In this document: piece after piece, positions 12,919 to 25,280 of the stretch
How positions within the stretch are numbered: the stretch's first letter is position 1
Layout: each line of letters opens with the position of its first letter
Assembly (NCBI GenBank): GCA_030549335.1
Contig: CM060188.1
Coordinates: 12,196,501-12,260,500 of the forward strand
Reading direction: 5' to 3'
Source: Pontederia crassipes
Lineage: Eukaryota; Streptophyta; Magnoliopsida; Commelinales; Pontederiaceae
DNA: 64,000 nt
The notes under the pieces: model-generated
What the model was told of the DNA's origin: nothing
The model's database searches: none
The model's input: the letters and a program-made list of their open reading frames with translations, nothing else
Made by a program: the position numbers and the translations under genes

Positions 12919-14018
12919 GATTAAATTAAAGGGCTAGGCCCTTATTACATACAATTTAAACAAAAATTAAACAACACAGGATCGGGGTACAGAAATCCCA
13001 ACTAGATCATACATTTTTTAAATTTTTTTTAAAAAAATTGTCCGTGTGTCTATCTTTTCTTAGCCCAAAATTATATGACATACAATTATTTTCTGTTGTC
13101 ATCATAGTATTAGAAAATGGTCGGATAAAAATCTAAATTCATTATAATTTATCATTCGACTAATTCTATTATTTCAAATTGCAATGTCTGACTATGACAA
13201 AGGATGCTCCAGTAGAAATTTTTTTGTGTACCATAGATTTCGAACTCAAAATCTTTTTAATCGAGAACAACATTCTAAATAACTCAAATGATTAATCTAG
13301 AATCTTAGACGTTCAATTGTGGTGTCCTGGTGAACCTAAATACAGTAGGGAGATCTCTTCAACGAAGTTACGTACGAGTTCACGCAAGCGAATGTGGAAG
13401 TCGCCGGGGGAGGAGGAAGGTTCAGAAAGGAACGGGCCGGGGAGGAGGGGGGGAGGGGGGGGGATGCATGGCGCAAGGCGTGCGTGGGCGTAGGCGCATT
13501 GAGGGGACGTCCCGATCGAGGGGGGCCGTTTCAGTTAATTTAATGCAGGGCGTCGTTTGCATGCAATTGCTGCGAATCAATTAATTTCCTAAGAAAGTTT
13601 CTTTCTTTCTTCCTTCCTTCCTTTTGTCCTTATTTGCGGGCGGCTCTCTCCTCATCGGCTATTTATTTAACGTTAGGCCTCCAAATTGGAACCAATTAGC
13701 ATTTGATAAATATTCAACGATGCGTTGCATCCGAAAAATAATATACACTTATTTTACTTAAAAAGACGGATATAAAATTTAATTAGTCGCGAGTAGTCGA
13801 CTCGCATTCTTCGCCGTTGGTGCTTAATTGCAGGGTATGCATGGAATGGAAATGGATGTACGGGAATTAATGGGTTAATTAATTGACTTATTATTCTGTT
13901 CACGTCAATGATCCCAGTGGAAGAAATGCCCACTCATATATACTTTTCTTGCAGATCAAAACATAAACGTACTTGTAAAGATCATGACACGCGACGTCTC
14001 TTTCGCGTCATGTATATT

Positions 14019-14485
14019 ACATTTCACTGCCGTTCGTGTCCTTTACGAGAGGGAGCTAGCTAGCGATCACCTCCATTGCATAGGACTTTTTGTTTACTTC
14101 TGACGGACGTAGACAGTAGAAGATTACCCGAGCAAATTAAATTAAGAAAGCGTTCGGTCTTCTTCTCCTTCTTCTTCTTCTTCTTCCCAATGCTGTTTGG
14201 AGCACGAGTTCAATGCACGTCGCGTTGGCTCGAGGAAGACGAGTGTAAACTATAACAAGCAGTTTACTTGACTCGACACTTTAGATTTTTAATGATGGTG
14301 AGTTAAGTTAGGTGAAGTTGGGTGTGGGAAAGTTTATGAAAATTATATTTGATATGAATTAATAGAGTGCGATGGGTTAACTAGATATGAAATTAACGTT
14401 AATTTAATGAACCCTATGCTAGTTAGGAAAGACTAAGTTAGGTAAATATCTTTGTTATAAAAAAATATATTTAATTGAGAAAAAG
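14019..14485. repeat. Local direct repeat, copy A
   Basis: Begins acatttcactgccgttcgtg and ends near the attgagaaaa block. It is repeated about 696 bases downstream with the same order of landmarks: the CTTCTT tract, ccaatgctgtt, the aactataacaag block, gaagttgggtgtggga, and gaaagactaagttagg. Small indels separate the copies. No coding content was recognised. Confidence 0.8.
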
Positions 14486-14714
14486 ATCATTTGATCAAAC
14501 TAAATTAATAATATATTTTAAAAAGAATAATTATTAAAAAAATAATAGATATATTAAATTATATGTTCTTAAGTGTCATTTAATCTAATTTAGGGAGGGC
14601 CAAAATATAATTTTATCTTATAACTATATAATATTTGTATATCAATCTACTATATATTAGTATATGTTAAAAAGTTGGGGCCAATCCCAACTATATATCG
14701 GTCCGTCCCTGAAT

Positions 14715-15172
14715 ACATTTCACTGCCGTTCGTGTCCTTTACAAGAGCTAGGAAGCGATCACTTCCATTGCTTGTTTATTTCTGGCGGACGTAGATAAAT
14801 AATTTATGTAAGCCAAATCGTAGGAAGATTACCCGAGCAAATTAAGAAAGCGTTCGGTCTTCTTCTTCTTCCCAATGCTGTTCCGTAGAGTTCTATGCAA
14901 GTCGCGTTGGCGCGGGGAAGACGACGTAAACTATAACAAGCGCAGTTGACTTGACTCGAAGTTTTAGATTTTTAATAATGGAGGGGTAATTAAGTTAGGA
15001 GGTCGAGTATGTGAAGTTAATTGGGTGTGGGAAGGTTTATGAAAATTATATTTGGTATGGAATTATGAATTAATAGAGTGTGATGGGTTAATTTAATGAA
15101 CTCTTTGTTTGTTAGGAAAGACTAAGTTAGGAAAATAACTTTGTTATAAAAATATATATTTCATTGAGAAAA
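14715..15172. repeat. Local direct repeat, copy B
   Basis: Second copy of the unit at 14019-14485, aligned over nearly its full length. The copies differ by scattered substitutions and several indels, so the duplication is not recent. The 230 bases between them include an unrelated AT-rich insert (about 14510-14714) that may be a small mobile element. Confidence 0.8.
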
Positions 15173-15821
15173 CAATAAGGGTATAATTTAAATAAGAATA
15201 ATTATTTTTAGCTCCTCTAAAAACACCAATTTGGTGTTTTTTTTTATTTTAAATCGCATGATGGCCTTATAAATGCCAATCTATTCGTAGTTAACTTTTT
15301 AAAAAAAGAATGTGCGAACACGGTTTAGAATTTTTACACTCCACCCCAATTAAACTCAACCCATCTCTACTTAACCAACCCTCCATCCAAATATATATAT
15401 CTTAATTTAAAGAGATACGTAGAAAATTCCATATTTTCACTCTTTTTGAAAACGGATTCTTGTAAAGTGATTCACCTTGGTCTGAAAAAGGTTTTGTAAG
15501 AAAGATATTATTGGAAAACTTGTTATGTCTTTTCATGTATAATGGAAAATTATTTTTCTGATGACCAATATACTTTTTGCGTGTTTAAAATTATCAGCAC
15601 ATAATTAACTCGAAGTTCGTAAATGAAATGATAGATTATGATAAAATTAAGGGATTTTAACAATCACGCTCGAGATAAAAAGGTTATCAAAATAAAGACT
15701 TTATTCAGAATAAAAAGGGATTTATAAAATCGGAAATAATATGAGGACGTTGATGATCATGTCGTAGATAATACCTGCATATTAAAAATATTATAATATA
15801 TGAGGTTTTATAATTTTGTGT

Positions 15822-15825
<4 letters not shown>

Positions 15826-15858
<33 letters not shown>
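15826..15858. repeat. (TA)n microsatellite
   Basis: Perfect TA dinucleotide run of about 16 units. Confidence 0.9.
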
Positions 15859-15862
<4 letters not shown>

Positions 15863-18291
15863 GTAATATTAATTTAACAACTATCCTACAGAGGCTCATA
15901 GTTATGCAATAACAATTTAACTAAAATTTAAGTGGAATGAATAAAGCGTCTACCTATCATTCTCTTAATTTTCTTTTTTTCTAAAATAATGTTGCACTAA
16001 GTGAAAATAATATTTAAAAAAAAACTGTGAAAAATGGCACAACATATCAATTATACAATTTAAATTTCGGTCTTAATACCATCTCATATTTTAAATCGAT
16101 ATCACAATTCTTAAAACAAATTCATAAGTTGTGCGATTGTCAACCAAATTTTATTATTGTTCAACATATTTTATATGATCAAATATCATAAGTGAAGAAA
16201 TTATTTATTTTAAAAACCATTTACTTCGTCGAAATAGATAGAACCTTCAACCAAGATATATAGCATTCCATTGATTTGGTTTTTGTTTATTGCATTTAAT
16301 TTGCATGGAATTGAATTAGAATCATATATGCATTCTCGGCTTGTCCCAAAAAAAAAAAGGCTTAACATCAAGTGAAGTTGGCTAGTTCCTTTTTCATTTA
16401 GGTTAATTCAATTTATAGAATGGTTTGATATATTTTTTTGTCTATTTAGGAAGTTTAAACTAATTTGATCTTAAAATACCTTTGATCGTAAAGAGGTCAA
16501 AACGAAAGAGGCAATTTGCTTTTGCTGTGGCAATGCACTATTGCGTACAAGCATGTGCTTTTAATTTCACATGTAACCACAAAAGATGTTAACAATGCAT
16601 CAATATGCATAACGCTGAAAGTTTAAGCATAGCGAGGAGCAAGAGTCGGAATCAACAACATCATAATTTAAACCTCAAATATTTCTTAAAGAAGCATTAA
16701 CTTTTAAACATAAATCATTTAGACGCTAATAATTTTTTACACCAATATTATAATATGTACATCTAAGTTTTTAACTTGAAATATAAATTATATTCAACCA
16801 ACTATTAATTGAAGTGTAATTAATTGTCTGTCTAGCTACAATTTTTCCCCTCCTTGTGTTCGCTAGTAGGTGAGTAGCCAAATTAAAATTGCTACAATGA
16901 ACGTGTTGACGTCGTTACTCGTTCGAATGTGCGGACTTATGGTTCGTTTTAAAAATAATAAATATTCGATATGAAAGAGAAGGTTGGGAAGGTGGTGAAT
17001 TAGGGGATTTTAGAAAAAAAAATCGGTGGGTAGATTTTCTTTCTAACAAATGTATTTTGCCCTAATAAGTGATAGATTAAATGATATCTCGAAAGGTCAA
17101 GAATGCAATAGAATCGATGTTGTATGATTTCAGATCGAACTAGTCGAATTGAGTCAAATCGAACGATTAAATCGATTAATATAAATTAATAAAAAAGAAT
17201 AAATATATTAAATAATTCAATATCTTGTAATATTCATAGAAAAATAAAAATATAATAAAGTAAAATGAAATAGTTGAACATTTACATAATATAACAAAGT
17301 AAATATTAATTAAATAGTTATTACATAAAAGATGAATTTTTTTCGTAATCATATATAAGAATATCAATGATATTTGATGAAAAATATAAAAATAATTGAG
17401 CATAAATTTTAAACAAATATATTTATGTACTGTGTTAAAATTTTTCATTTTTTTCTAATTATTTTTTTCTCATATTGATCTGATTAGTCATTCAAATTCA
17501 TCGGCTCCATCGGTTGAACTCGAATTTTAATCGAGTTTGATCGGATCAAAATGAGTGAACTTTAAAACTAGATTTGATGTGATCTGCCAACTGTTTGGAG
17601 AGCTAGGCACAGGTTCAATTAGTCGGGCCGCCTCAGTTTTACAGCACTATAGAACTTTATTTTATTATTGACACAAATAATTATTTATTTGCTCAAACAT
17701 TGCAATGCTCATGGCAAACAGTCTATTGTTTGCTTTATTCAGAATAGCCCACATTTTAGTAAATTCATATTTAAGTTCTTTTACATGAAGATGAAAATGT
17801 CTATAGCAATGCATTTTCATTATTTAAAGCGAAACCTTAGACTGGCACAACAAAATATGCTTCATATATCATCATCAAATTTCATGGGATGTTTTAATGT
17901 ACTTCATTCATTTTTCATGTTTTATTTTGACATAATTTTTTTAGTCAGTTGTAAAAGTTCCATTTTCCATAACTTATTCTTAGACGGTAAGATGATATAA
18001 TTTTGTAACAAGAAAAAGACATTGAAAATTCAAATCTATCTTAACAGGTGCATAATTCTTAAATATAAAAGCATACGAAGAGATCCAATAATTGAATTCA
18101 TTTACCACATTGCATTAAATATTTTCTATATATAATTGAATTTATTAAAATAATTGACACGAGCAACGTAGGAAATGACACCACCTTCTGTTCCAAAAGA
18201 AAACAGGCTTTTAACGCTCATGGGCCAGAACATATTTGTTAGGCTCATAATTGGTATACATTAATTCATTTGGAGCACGAACACACGTAAG

Positions 18292-18660
18292 ATATTTTTT
18301 TATCTTGAACTATTTTCATAAATTATTTTTAAATTATCATAATTTTTTTACATATAATTTTAAATTAAAAATTTATTTTTTATTCTTAAACTATCAATAT
18401 TTTTTAATTTAAACTTTTTTGCTACTTTCATCAAATTTTTCGTTAATTTTGTTAAAAAATCAAAATTATCCTTACACCAATAACGCATAAGATAAATAAA
18501 AAAATAAATTGCAGCAGGGGCGACCCCTTCTCTTTCCCTGCAGGGAAGGAGTGAGGGGTGGGGGATCTACGCGATAACCCACCCCCAGGAGAGGAGAAAA
18601 AAAAGATGGTGAAGGGTAATTTTTTTCATAAATAGAAAAAATAGAATATAACAAAAAAAA
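18292..18660. repeat. Relic related to the fold-back repeat at 8815
   Basis: The run ttttcataaattatttttaa followed by aattatcataattttt closely matches the left arm at about 8830. Near 18617 a stretch (ggtaatttttttcataaat) resembles the inner end of the right arm, but most of the right arm is missing. The centre holds an unrelated GC-rich block (18510-18600). Probably a decayed or interrupted member of the same MITE-like family. Confidence 0.4.
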
Positions 18661-18880
18661 ATTTGATATTTTTCCATTTTAAAGTCCCAACAAAATCGAG
18701 CCACAAGCCAATTTGGTGGCCCCTCGACACTTTGAAGCGAGTTCCATCCTCACAATTCCAATCCTTTCAGAATCCAAGCCACACAACACAACGCGAACTC
18801 TCAAGTTTGCACGGGAAGATAACTATGGGGAAGAAGCCAACGGAACCAAACGTGAACTCAGCGCAGCGCAGAGCACGGAA

Positions 18881-20430
18881 ATGGCCGCCGCCGCTTCGAC
18901 TATCCCAGCTCCCTCCTCCCACCTTATCGTCTCCGGGGGATCCGCCCGCCTCGCAGCCACGCTTTCGCCGCTCCATGTGAACTTCCCCAGACGACGGCAC
19001 GCCATCTTTCTCCCAGCATGGAAGGTCGAGCAGAATGGCGGCCGCACGCCGACCACCCGCTGCACCGCCGTCGGCACGGGGACTTCCGAGGTCGAGACGA
19101 AGAAGTCGAAGAACACCTACGAGCTCCAAACGCTGACGACCTGGTTGCTGAAGCAGGAGCAGTCCGGGGTCATCGACGCCGAGCTCACCATCGTGCTCTC
19201 CAGCATCTCCATGGCCTGCAAGCAAATTGCCTCCCTGGTCCAGAGGGCCAACATCTCCAACCTCACCGGCGTGCAGGGCGCCGTCAACGTCCAGGGCGAA
19301 GACCAGAAGAAGCTCGACGTCATCTCCAATGAGGTGATGTAATGATTGCCTTGATACGCGTTGCGTTTTAGCTTTCCTTCTTCCGTCCGCGATCATGATT
19401 CCAATTTTGTCCACCGGCTGGTTTCGCGAGCAGGTGTTCTCCAACTGCCTCAAGTCCAGCGGGCGCACAGGGATCATCGCGTCCGAGGAGGAGGACGTGC
19501 CCGTGGCCGTGGAGGAGAGTTACTCCGGCAACTACATCGTGGTCTTCGACCCTCTCGACGGCTCGTCCAACATCGACGCTGCCGTCTCCACCGGCTCCAT
19601 CTTCGGTATCTACAGCCCCAACGACGAGTGCCTCGCCGACCTAGGCGACGGCGACGCTGTAAGGATTCCTAGGACGCGCTCGCCTGTTATCCAAGAAATC
19701 CAAACTAGGAGCAAAGTTGCGGACTAATATTTCCCCCTGTTCGTTCGTTCGCAGCTGGATCAAGTGGAGCAGAGGTGCATCGTCAACGTGTGCCAACCAG
19801 GAAACAACCTCCTGGCCGCAGGGTACTGCATGTACTCGAGCTCTGTCATCTTCGTGCTCACGGTGGGGAAGGGAGTGTACGTGTTTACGTTGGATCCGAT
19901 GTACGGCGAGTTCGTGCTGACGCAGGAACAAGTGAAGATCCCGAAGGCCGGGAAGATATACGCGTTCAACGAGGGCAACTACCAGCTGTGGGACGACAAG
20001 CTGAAAGCGTACATGGACTCGCTCAAGGACCCCGGGACGAGCGGCAAGCCCTACTCGGCGCGGTACATCGGAAGCCTCGTCGGGGACTTCCACCGGACGA
20101 TGCTGTACGGCGGGATCTACGGGTACCCGCGGGACAAGAAGAGCAAGAACGGCAAGCTGAGGCTGCTCTACGAGTGCGCCCCCATGAGCTTTATTGTGGA
20201 GCAGGCAGGAGGAAAAGGATCCGACGGCCACCAGAGGATACTAGACATCCAACCTCAAGAGGTTGGTTAATGACGGTTAATTTCCATAGTTCAGAGCAAA
20301 GTTATTATAGTACATGTGTACATTCGTTATAAAACTCCGTGTCTTTCTAATTGGACAGATCCATCAAAGAGTTCCACTGTTCATTGGAAGCGTGGAGGAA
20401 GTGGAGAAGCTGGAGAAATTCTTGGCATGA
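18881..20430 (+). CDS. CFBP1: Fructose-1,6-bisphosphatase, chloroplastic (redox-regulated FBPase)
   Basis: Four exons: 18881-19333, 19434-19658, 19755-20261, 20359-20430, all GT-AG, all phase 0, giving 418 residues. It hydrolyses fructose-1,6-bisphosphate to fructose-6-phosphate in the Calvin cycle and starch synthesis in the stroma. Residues 1 to about 60 (MAAAASTIPAPSSHL...) form a Ser/Ala/Arg-rich transit peptide. Exon 2 has the metal-binding FDPLDGSSNID (D190, D193) and exon 3 the FBPase signature KLRLLYECAPMSF (E366). The plastid redox loop is present: C217, C234 and C239 in NDEC...EQRCIVNVC, the cysteines that thioredoxin f controls in the pea enzyme, with a loop three residues shorter by spacing. 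The frame is open upstream to 18713, but the start at 18881 gives the usual transit peptide and matches the second copy. The LisH gene converges on it 334 bp downstream. Confidence 0.95.
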
Positions 20431-20764
20431 CCTGCTGCATCACAATGAAGGTCATAGACTAGCTTGGCCTGTAAACAGAGTGCATTTATTTTGTTCCCTG
20501 ATGTCCACTCGATATTTGGCTGTTATTCAATGTAATGCTGGATTTTGGATCTTGAATTTTTGCACGCCTTTGCAAAGATAAGGAAGCAAATGTAACTGGA
20601 ATTATTCAAGAAAGGAAAATTCTCATTCAAAAGGGTTTGTAGACTACATACATCACACCGGTGATTATATATACTAGTACTGACTAAAGAATTGTGTTAG
20701 AACTTGGAGTCATTCAACATTTCTCTATTGGTAACCAAGGCGATGCTACCATCATTTGCTCTTG

Positions 20765-23438
20765 CTATACGTCTGGGTTGCAACTTGACATCCTCGGCAA
20801 ACTTCTGCTTTTAACTGTGAATTTATCAGTTGTGGCGACATATTAGTGGGCTAGGAAAGAATAAAGTTCGATGCACATGCATGGGTGAGCGAGAAAGAGC
20901 TGTAATTTACCAGGAGTTACTATTTTCACACGCTTTGTTATGGTTTTCACAGACGTAACAGAAGCGGGACCTGCTAACACAATGTTTAACGGCAGCAGCT
21001 GAGTATATTATGTTTAATAATAATTAAGGATTTAAAAGGATTTGAATGAAATAGTTATATGACCTTCAATCATCATGTCCTTCGGAAGCACCTCCACAAC
21101 AGTCGAGTTGGAAGAGTCTGGCAAAGCTTGAGCTGTCTTCGGCCATCCATCATCACTATTGTGCTCAAAACTGTTCAATCGAATTAGTTAAAATTCTTTG
21201 TTCAAGGCCGAAAATACATAGAAAGCAACAAATGAAAGAGATGAAATGTGTACCATGGAATGGAGGAAACAGGAAATGTTGATGAAGGAGCACCTTCCAT
21301 ATCAATGTCTTCCAAAAGTTCGGAAAAGGAGAAATCTCCATTGAAGATATCCAGATCTGGAAAATCAAAATCAAAATTCTCTGACAAATTCCCATCAATT
21401 GAAGGTGATGTGTTCTCATCCGCAACTTGCTCTCCTTCTAGACACCCTGGTGTCTCAGGCATGCCAAAATCCAGCTTCCCTCTAACATGCTCCCTCTTGT
21501 GGGAAGAAATTTGGTAGCTCCTCTCGATAGCACAATAACCCACATTCTTAAGAGGACTAATGATGATGGTTTCAGAAGCAATTATGGAGCAATTGGATGA
21601 AGCAACTTCCTTAACTGTGTCAGCATCAATGGTTTGCAATGATGGGGACGCAGATTTTTCAGCAGATATTTCGGTAGGTGTTTTAGGTGAAGAATAATTG
21701 CAAAGCTCTGCTGGCTGTTTAAATAAGGTTTTTGCAACATTGTATCCTTGGACCGAAGAGCTTATTACTGAAAGGTTAGAGGGCGTAGGCACAACTGAAA
21801 TATCCGACTGTTCCATGGATTTTGTGGATGGCAAATCATGAGAGGATGATCCATCACCTGAATGATCCAAACCAAACAAAGATTTTTGTAAGAAAGATCT
21901 CATGCAGATGACAATAATTATTAATCAAAACTGGCATGTACCCTCTATCATTAATGGTTCAGAAATTGATGCAGTCCTTGATTTCTTGGGTGCTGAAGGA
22001 ACATTTGATGAAGACTTTAAACTCTTCCTCTTCTTAATAGAAGCATTTGAACTTGGGGTTGAGAAAGTTAGCTCTGCTAATTTGTGCGGAAGGATAAGGG
22101 GGGATTGAACATACTTTGTAGTAGATGTCTCATGTATTGTATGGCCTGTAAGGCAAAGAAGACCGTCCCTATTGAGACTTCTAAAATGCAGATCAAATTT
22201 TGACTAAAGAAAATTTTAAGCACACAACAATTATGAAAACATGACAAAAAAAAGGCAAATATCACACTTGTTAATGATGACTCATTACATAATATGTTAT
22301 ACAAAATGTACACAAGAAGAAAAAGAATTAAATGTGAAAATTTAAGTAATTTCAACAAGTCCTAAAATAGATCAACAGATCCTTACATACGGTGTCAAGA
22401 ACAAAACATGACTCGGGTGTATTTATCTGCTCAAGAAACTACTGTAAATACCTATAGCAGTAAAGATCACTCATAAGACTTAAGCAGGTAAGTAGAGTGT
22501 GAATACAATAGAACTTTTTTCCAGGCAACACAAGAAAAAAACGCAACCATGATACATTGTGAGGAGTGGCTTAATTCTGGTTATAAAAGTTTAGCTCTTT
22601 TGAGATATGGGCATGATATTTGACAAAGTAGAGTGAATCAAAAGTCAAAACAACAGAACCAACATTATGCATAAACATAACTTCAATAGCACAAAATGTT
22701 CATGCCAGCATATTACTTTTGATCAGTAGACATTGTTTCTAGTCTTAACTTCCTCGAAGTAAACCTATATGAATAGATGTTTCTCTCTTTGACAGAAGTT
22801 CAAAGTATTGATTAGGCCTATCGACAAACAACTTCATAGCAAAAAGGCATTACAAGTTTGAAATGCTGGTTCTGAGAAAAAAAAAACGGAATACCTGGTG
22901 GAGATCCATTAGTCGTGTACACGGTTGGGAGGAGAGGCATCGGAAGAGGCGACGCTGCAGCGACGAATTGTGAAGGAAAAAGGGGTGGAGAAGGTGGAAG
23001 AGGAGTGGAACCGGCAGAATGGTACCCCCGCAGGACCTCGTGCATCCCCTGCAGCGCCATCTCCACCCTTCGCTTGTCCGCATCCAGACTCACCTTGTGC
23101 TCCTTCAAGGTGATATACTCGTCCAGCATCTCCGCCAACCTCAGCAACCCCTTCGGCGCCTGAAAAACCCAACGCCATTAGCGGAGGCGAAGAAGAAAAG
23201 AAATCATCTACTTTGCGCAAAAAGGAACGTGGCGGAGTGGGGAGAACGGAGGCGGACGCTTCACCTCCTTGCCCTTGGTTTTGGAGAAAAGATCGGCGGC
23301 TTCGGAGCGGAACACGTCGAGTGTTTTTGTGAAGTTGTTGTCGGCGAGGTAACGGTCGACGATGAAGGCGACCTGGACGGGCGTCACCTTGCCTCTCCCC
23401 AGGACCTCTGGTTTCTTTGCCCTCGTCTGCTTCGCCAT
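20765..23438 (-). CDS. LisH-domain protein of unknown function
   Basis: Probably seven minus-strand exons: 23438-23265, 23159-22895, 22145-21942, 21857-21254, 21170-21064, 20970-20911, 20814-20765, giving about 487 residues with consistent phases. A LisH motif (about 20-46: VQVAFIVDRYLADNNFTKTL and on) lies near the N-terminus, followed by a helical, possibly coiled-coil segment (about 59-105, LLRLAEMLDEYITLKEHKV...). A Pro-rich linker, a basic stretch (SIKKRKSLK) and a long Ser-rich region with an acidic FDFDFPDLDIFNGDFSF block follow. LisH motifs mediate dimerisation; the basic stretch hints at the nucleus. I do not know its biological role. The start is the first true ATG; the open frame upstream lacks one. 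The final exon is uncertain: another frame over the same DNA (AEDVKLQPRRIARANDG...) is longer but does not fit the phase. The gene lies between the two FBPase copies. Confidence 0.72.
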
Positions 23439-23484
23439 GACCGGCGTCAACTTAAGAGGACGGGGAGGAGGAGGAGGAGGGATC

Positions 23485-23486
<2 letters not shown>

Positions 23487-23515
<29 letters not shown>

Positions 23516-23520
23516 AAGAG
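23487..23520. repeat. (AAG)n microsatellite in the LisH gene leader
   Basis: About eleven AAG units roughly 50 bases upstream of the minus-strand start codon, so it reads (CTT)n in the probable 5' UTR. CT-rich leaders are common in plant promoters. Confidence 0.85.
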
Positions 23521-23524
23521 GTGC

Positions 23525-25120
23525 GGACGAGATCTAAGAAGCGGGTCACATGGCGAAGAGAAGAGGAGGGATTAAGTACGCGCGTGACGGCGGGAACTAT
23601 CGATAGGAAGTTGAGAGCGCAAAGAGTGAAAAAAGAAGGCGGGAAAGCGTCATAAGGATTATGCGGGAGCCCAAAGATACAAACGATTTTAACATGAAAG
23701 CAGGCCGAAACATGAAACCACAAAGGAGGCCTTTAACATTTAATGGGCCAAGATAGATTTGCTTCAGCCCAAAGTTGGTGTGGATTAGTTCGTTCGGCTC
23801 GGAGCGCCCACATGTTCCAGTTTGGGTCAAAAGGACGTCACTCGGAACAGCCGAACCGGTAATATAAAAATGCACAATACATATTTATTAAATGAATTTT
23901 ATAGCATATTAAATATATTCACCACCAGAATATGCTATAAGAATTAGTGCACAATAAAATTAATAACATATTATACAATAATAAATCATTGAATATTAAT
24001 CCCAAGTATGATTCTCACCTTTGTTTTCTTTCCTTTCTTCCTATTCTCACCTTCTTTCTCCTCTTTTATTTTCTTCTTTCTCCAGCTTTCTTATTTGATA
24101 TTTTCTTTTTTTTTAACTCGTTACCTTATTTTTTGTATTTTTCTTCTCTTCTCAATTAGTTCTTTCCATTAAAAACTCTTCAATTTTCTTCCGTAATTGT
24201 CTCTATCTGATAATTGATTTCCTCTCATCCTCCTAATTATTTGATTTTCCTCTCTCCATTAACTCTTGTTTATTTATTTCTATTTGAGCTCCCATAATTT
24301 CTCCCCACTTCCATTTTTTATCCCAAAATAACAAATTATTATCCCCCCCCCCCCTAGGTTCACTATTTAATTAAACCTTTTACCAATCTTGGGCCCTCTT
24401 TGGCGAGAAAGGAAATTTTAAGAGTCTTAAAATTTTCCAACCGAAGTCATTTTTCAAAAAGTGACTTCTTATTTTCAATGGAATTTATTCACTTTTAGGG
24501 CGCAATGGTTGAAAACAAAACATACGTTTTGAATTTCGAATTAACTTTTCAAAATTTTATTCTTCTGCCTACTATTTTCCTTTGGATTATAGGCTCTTTG
24601 GATAAGTTGATCATTGATGTTTCTTCTTTCACAAAAATAACCATATAATCACAATTATTTAATTCTTTAAAATCTAATCACAAAAAAACATGGATCAAAA
24701 TTCAAATTGGATTACTGATGATGGATTACTAAGCTGGATCTTAAAAATGCATATAATTTTTCAATAATTTATCTTCATTAACTTTTTTTCATATTTCAAT
24801 GGAATTAATACTAAATATAGATTTAAAGTAAAATAAAATTAACACTAAATAAAAAATCGTAGTCCTAGACAACCAAATTTCGGGTGGGTGAAAAAAGTAA
24901 GATAAAAAATACTAACAGAATAAATAAGATTAAGAATGCAAAATTTATTTGTATTGTATAATATTAACTAAATTATTCAAAATAATTATTGACATTAATA
25001 TTTTTGAATCAATCCTGTTGGATAGCAGGTATCAAAAACATTTTTGAGCTGACAAAGATTTATGTGTGAGATGACAATTTTTTTTTTCCTTTTCCTTTCA
25101 AGGAGAATTGTGAAAACAAA
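23525..25120. other. Intergenic region between the LisH gene and the FBPase duplicate
   Basis: The first 250 bases are the probable promoter of the LisH gene. From 23880 the DNA is AT-rich with pyrimidine-rich runs (24000-24330) and a C homopolymer at about 24340-24355. A phrase near 24390 (gggccctctttggcgaga) resembles the end of common plant MITEs, but no matching opposite end was found. No gene was recognised. Confidence 0.45.
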
Positions 25121-25280
25121 TTCGAGCTATTTGGTGGCCATTGGAGAGTTCGAAGCGAGTTCCATCCCCACAATTTCAATCCTTTATCAGAATCCAAGCC
25201 ACACAACACAAGCGAAAGATAACCATGAAGAAGAAGCCAACGCAACCAAACGAGAACGCAGCGCAGCGCAGAGCACGGAG

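Larger units (their letters stand above)
11484..18700. other. Gene-free region between PAR1 and the first FBPase gene
   Basis: Seven kilobases of mostly AT-rich DNA without a convincing coding region. It contains a (TA)n tract near 12900, a G-rich block at about 13425-13465, a local direct duplication (about 14019-14485 and 14715-15172), a longer (TA)n tract near 15826-15858, and a MITE-related arm near 18292. All open frames are short and low-complexity. Old transposon remains are likely but were not classified. Confidence 0.5.

Noticed and set aside
13330..13584. 84-codon frame over the G-rich block
   Set aside because: Gly/Arg run from the G tract; no homology recognised.
18767..20231. 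Minus-strand frames of up to 236 codons over the FBPase genes
   Set aside because: Antisense shadows caused by high third-position GC; the same shadows recur in the second copy.
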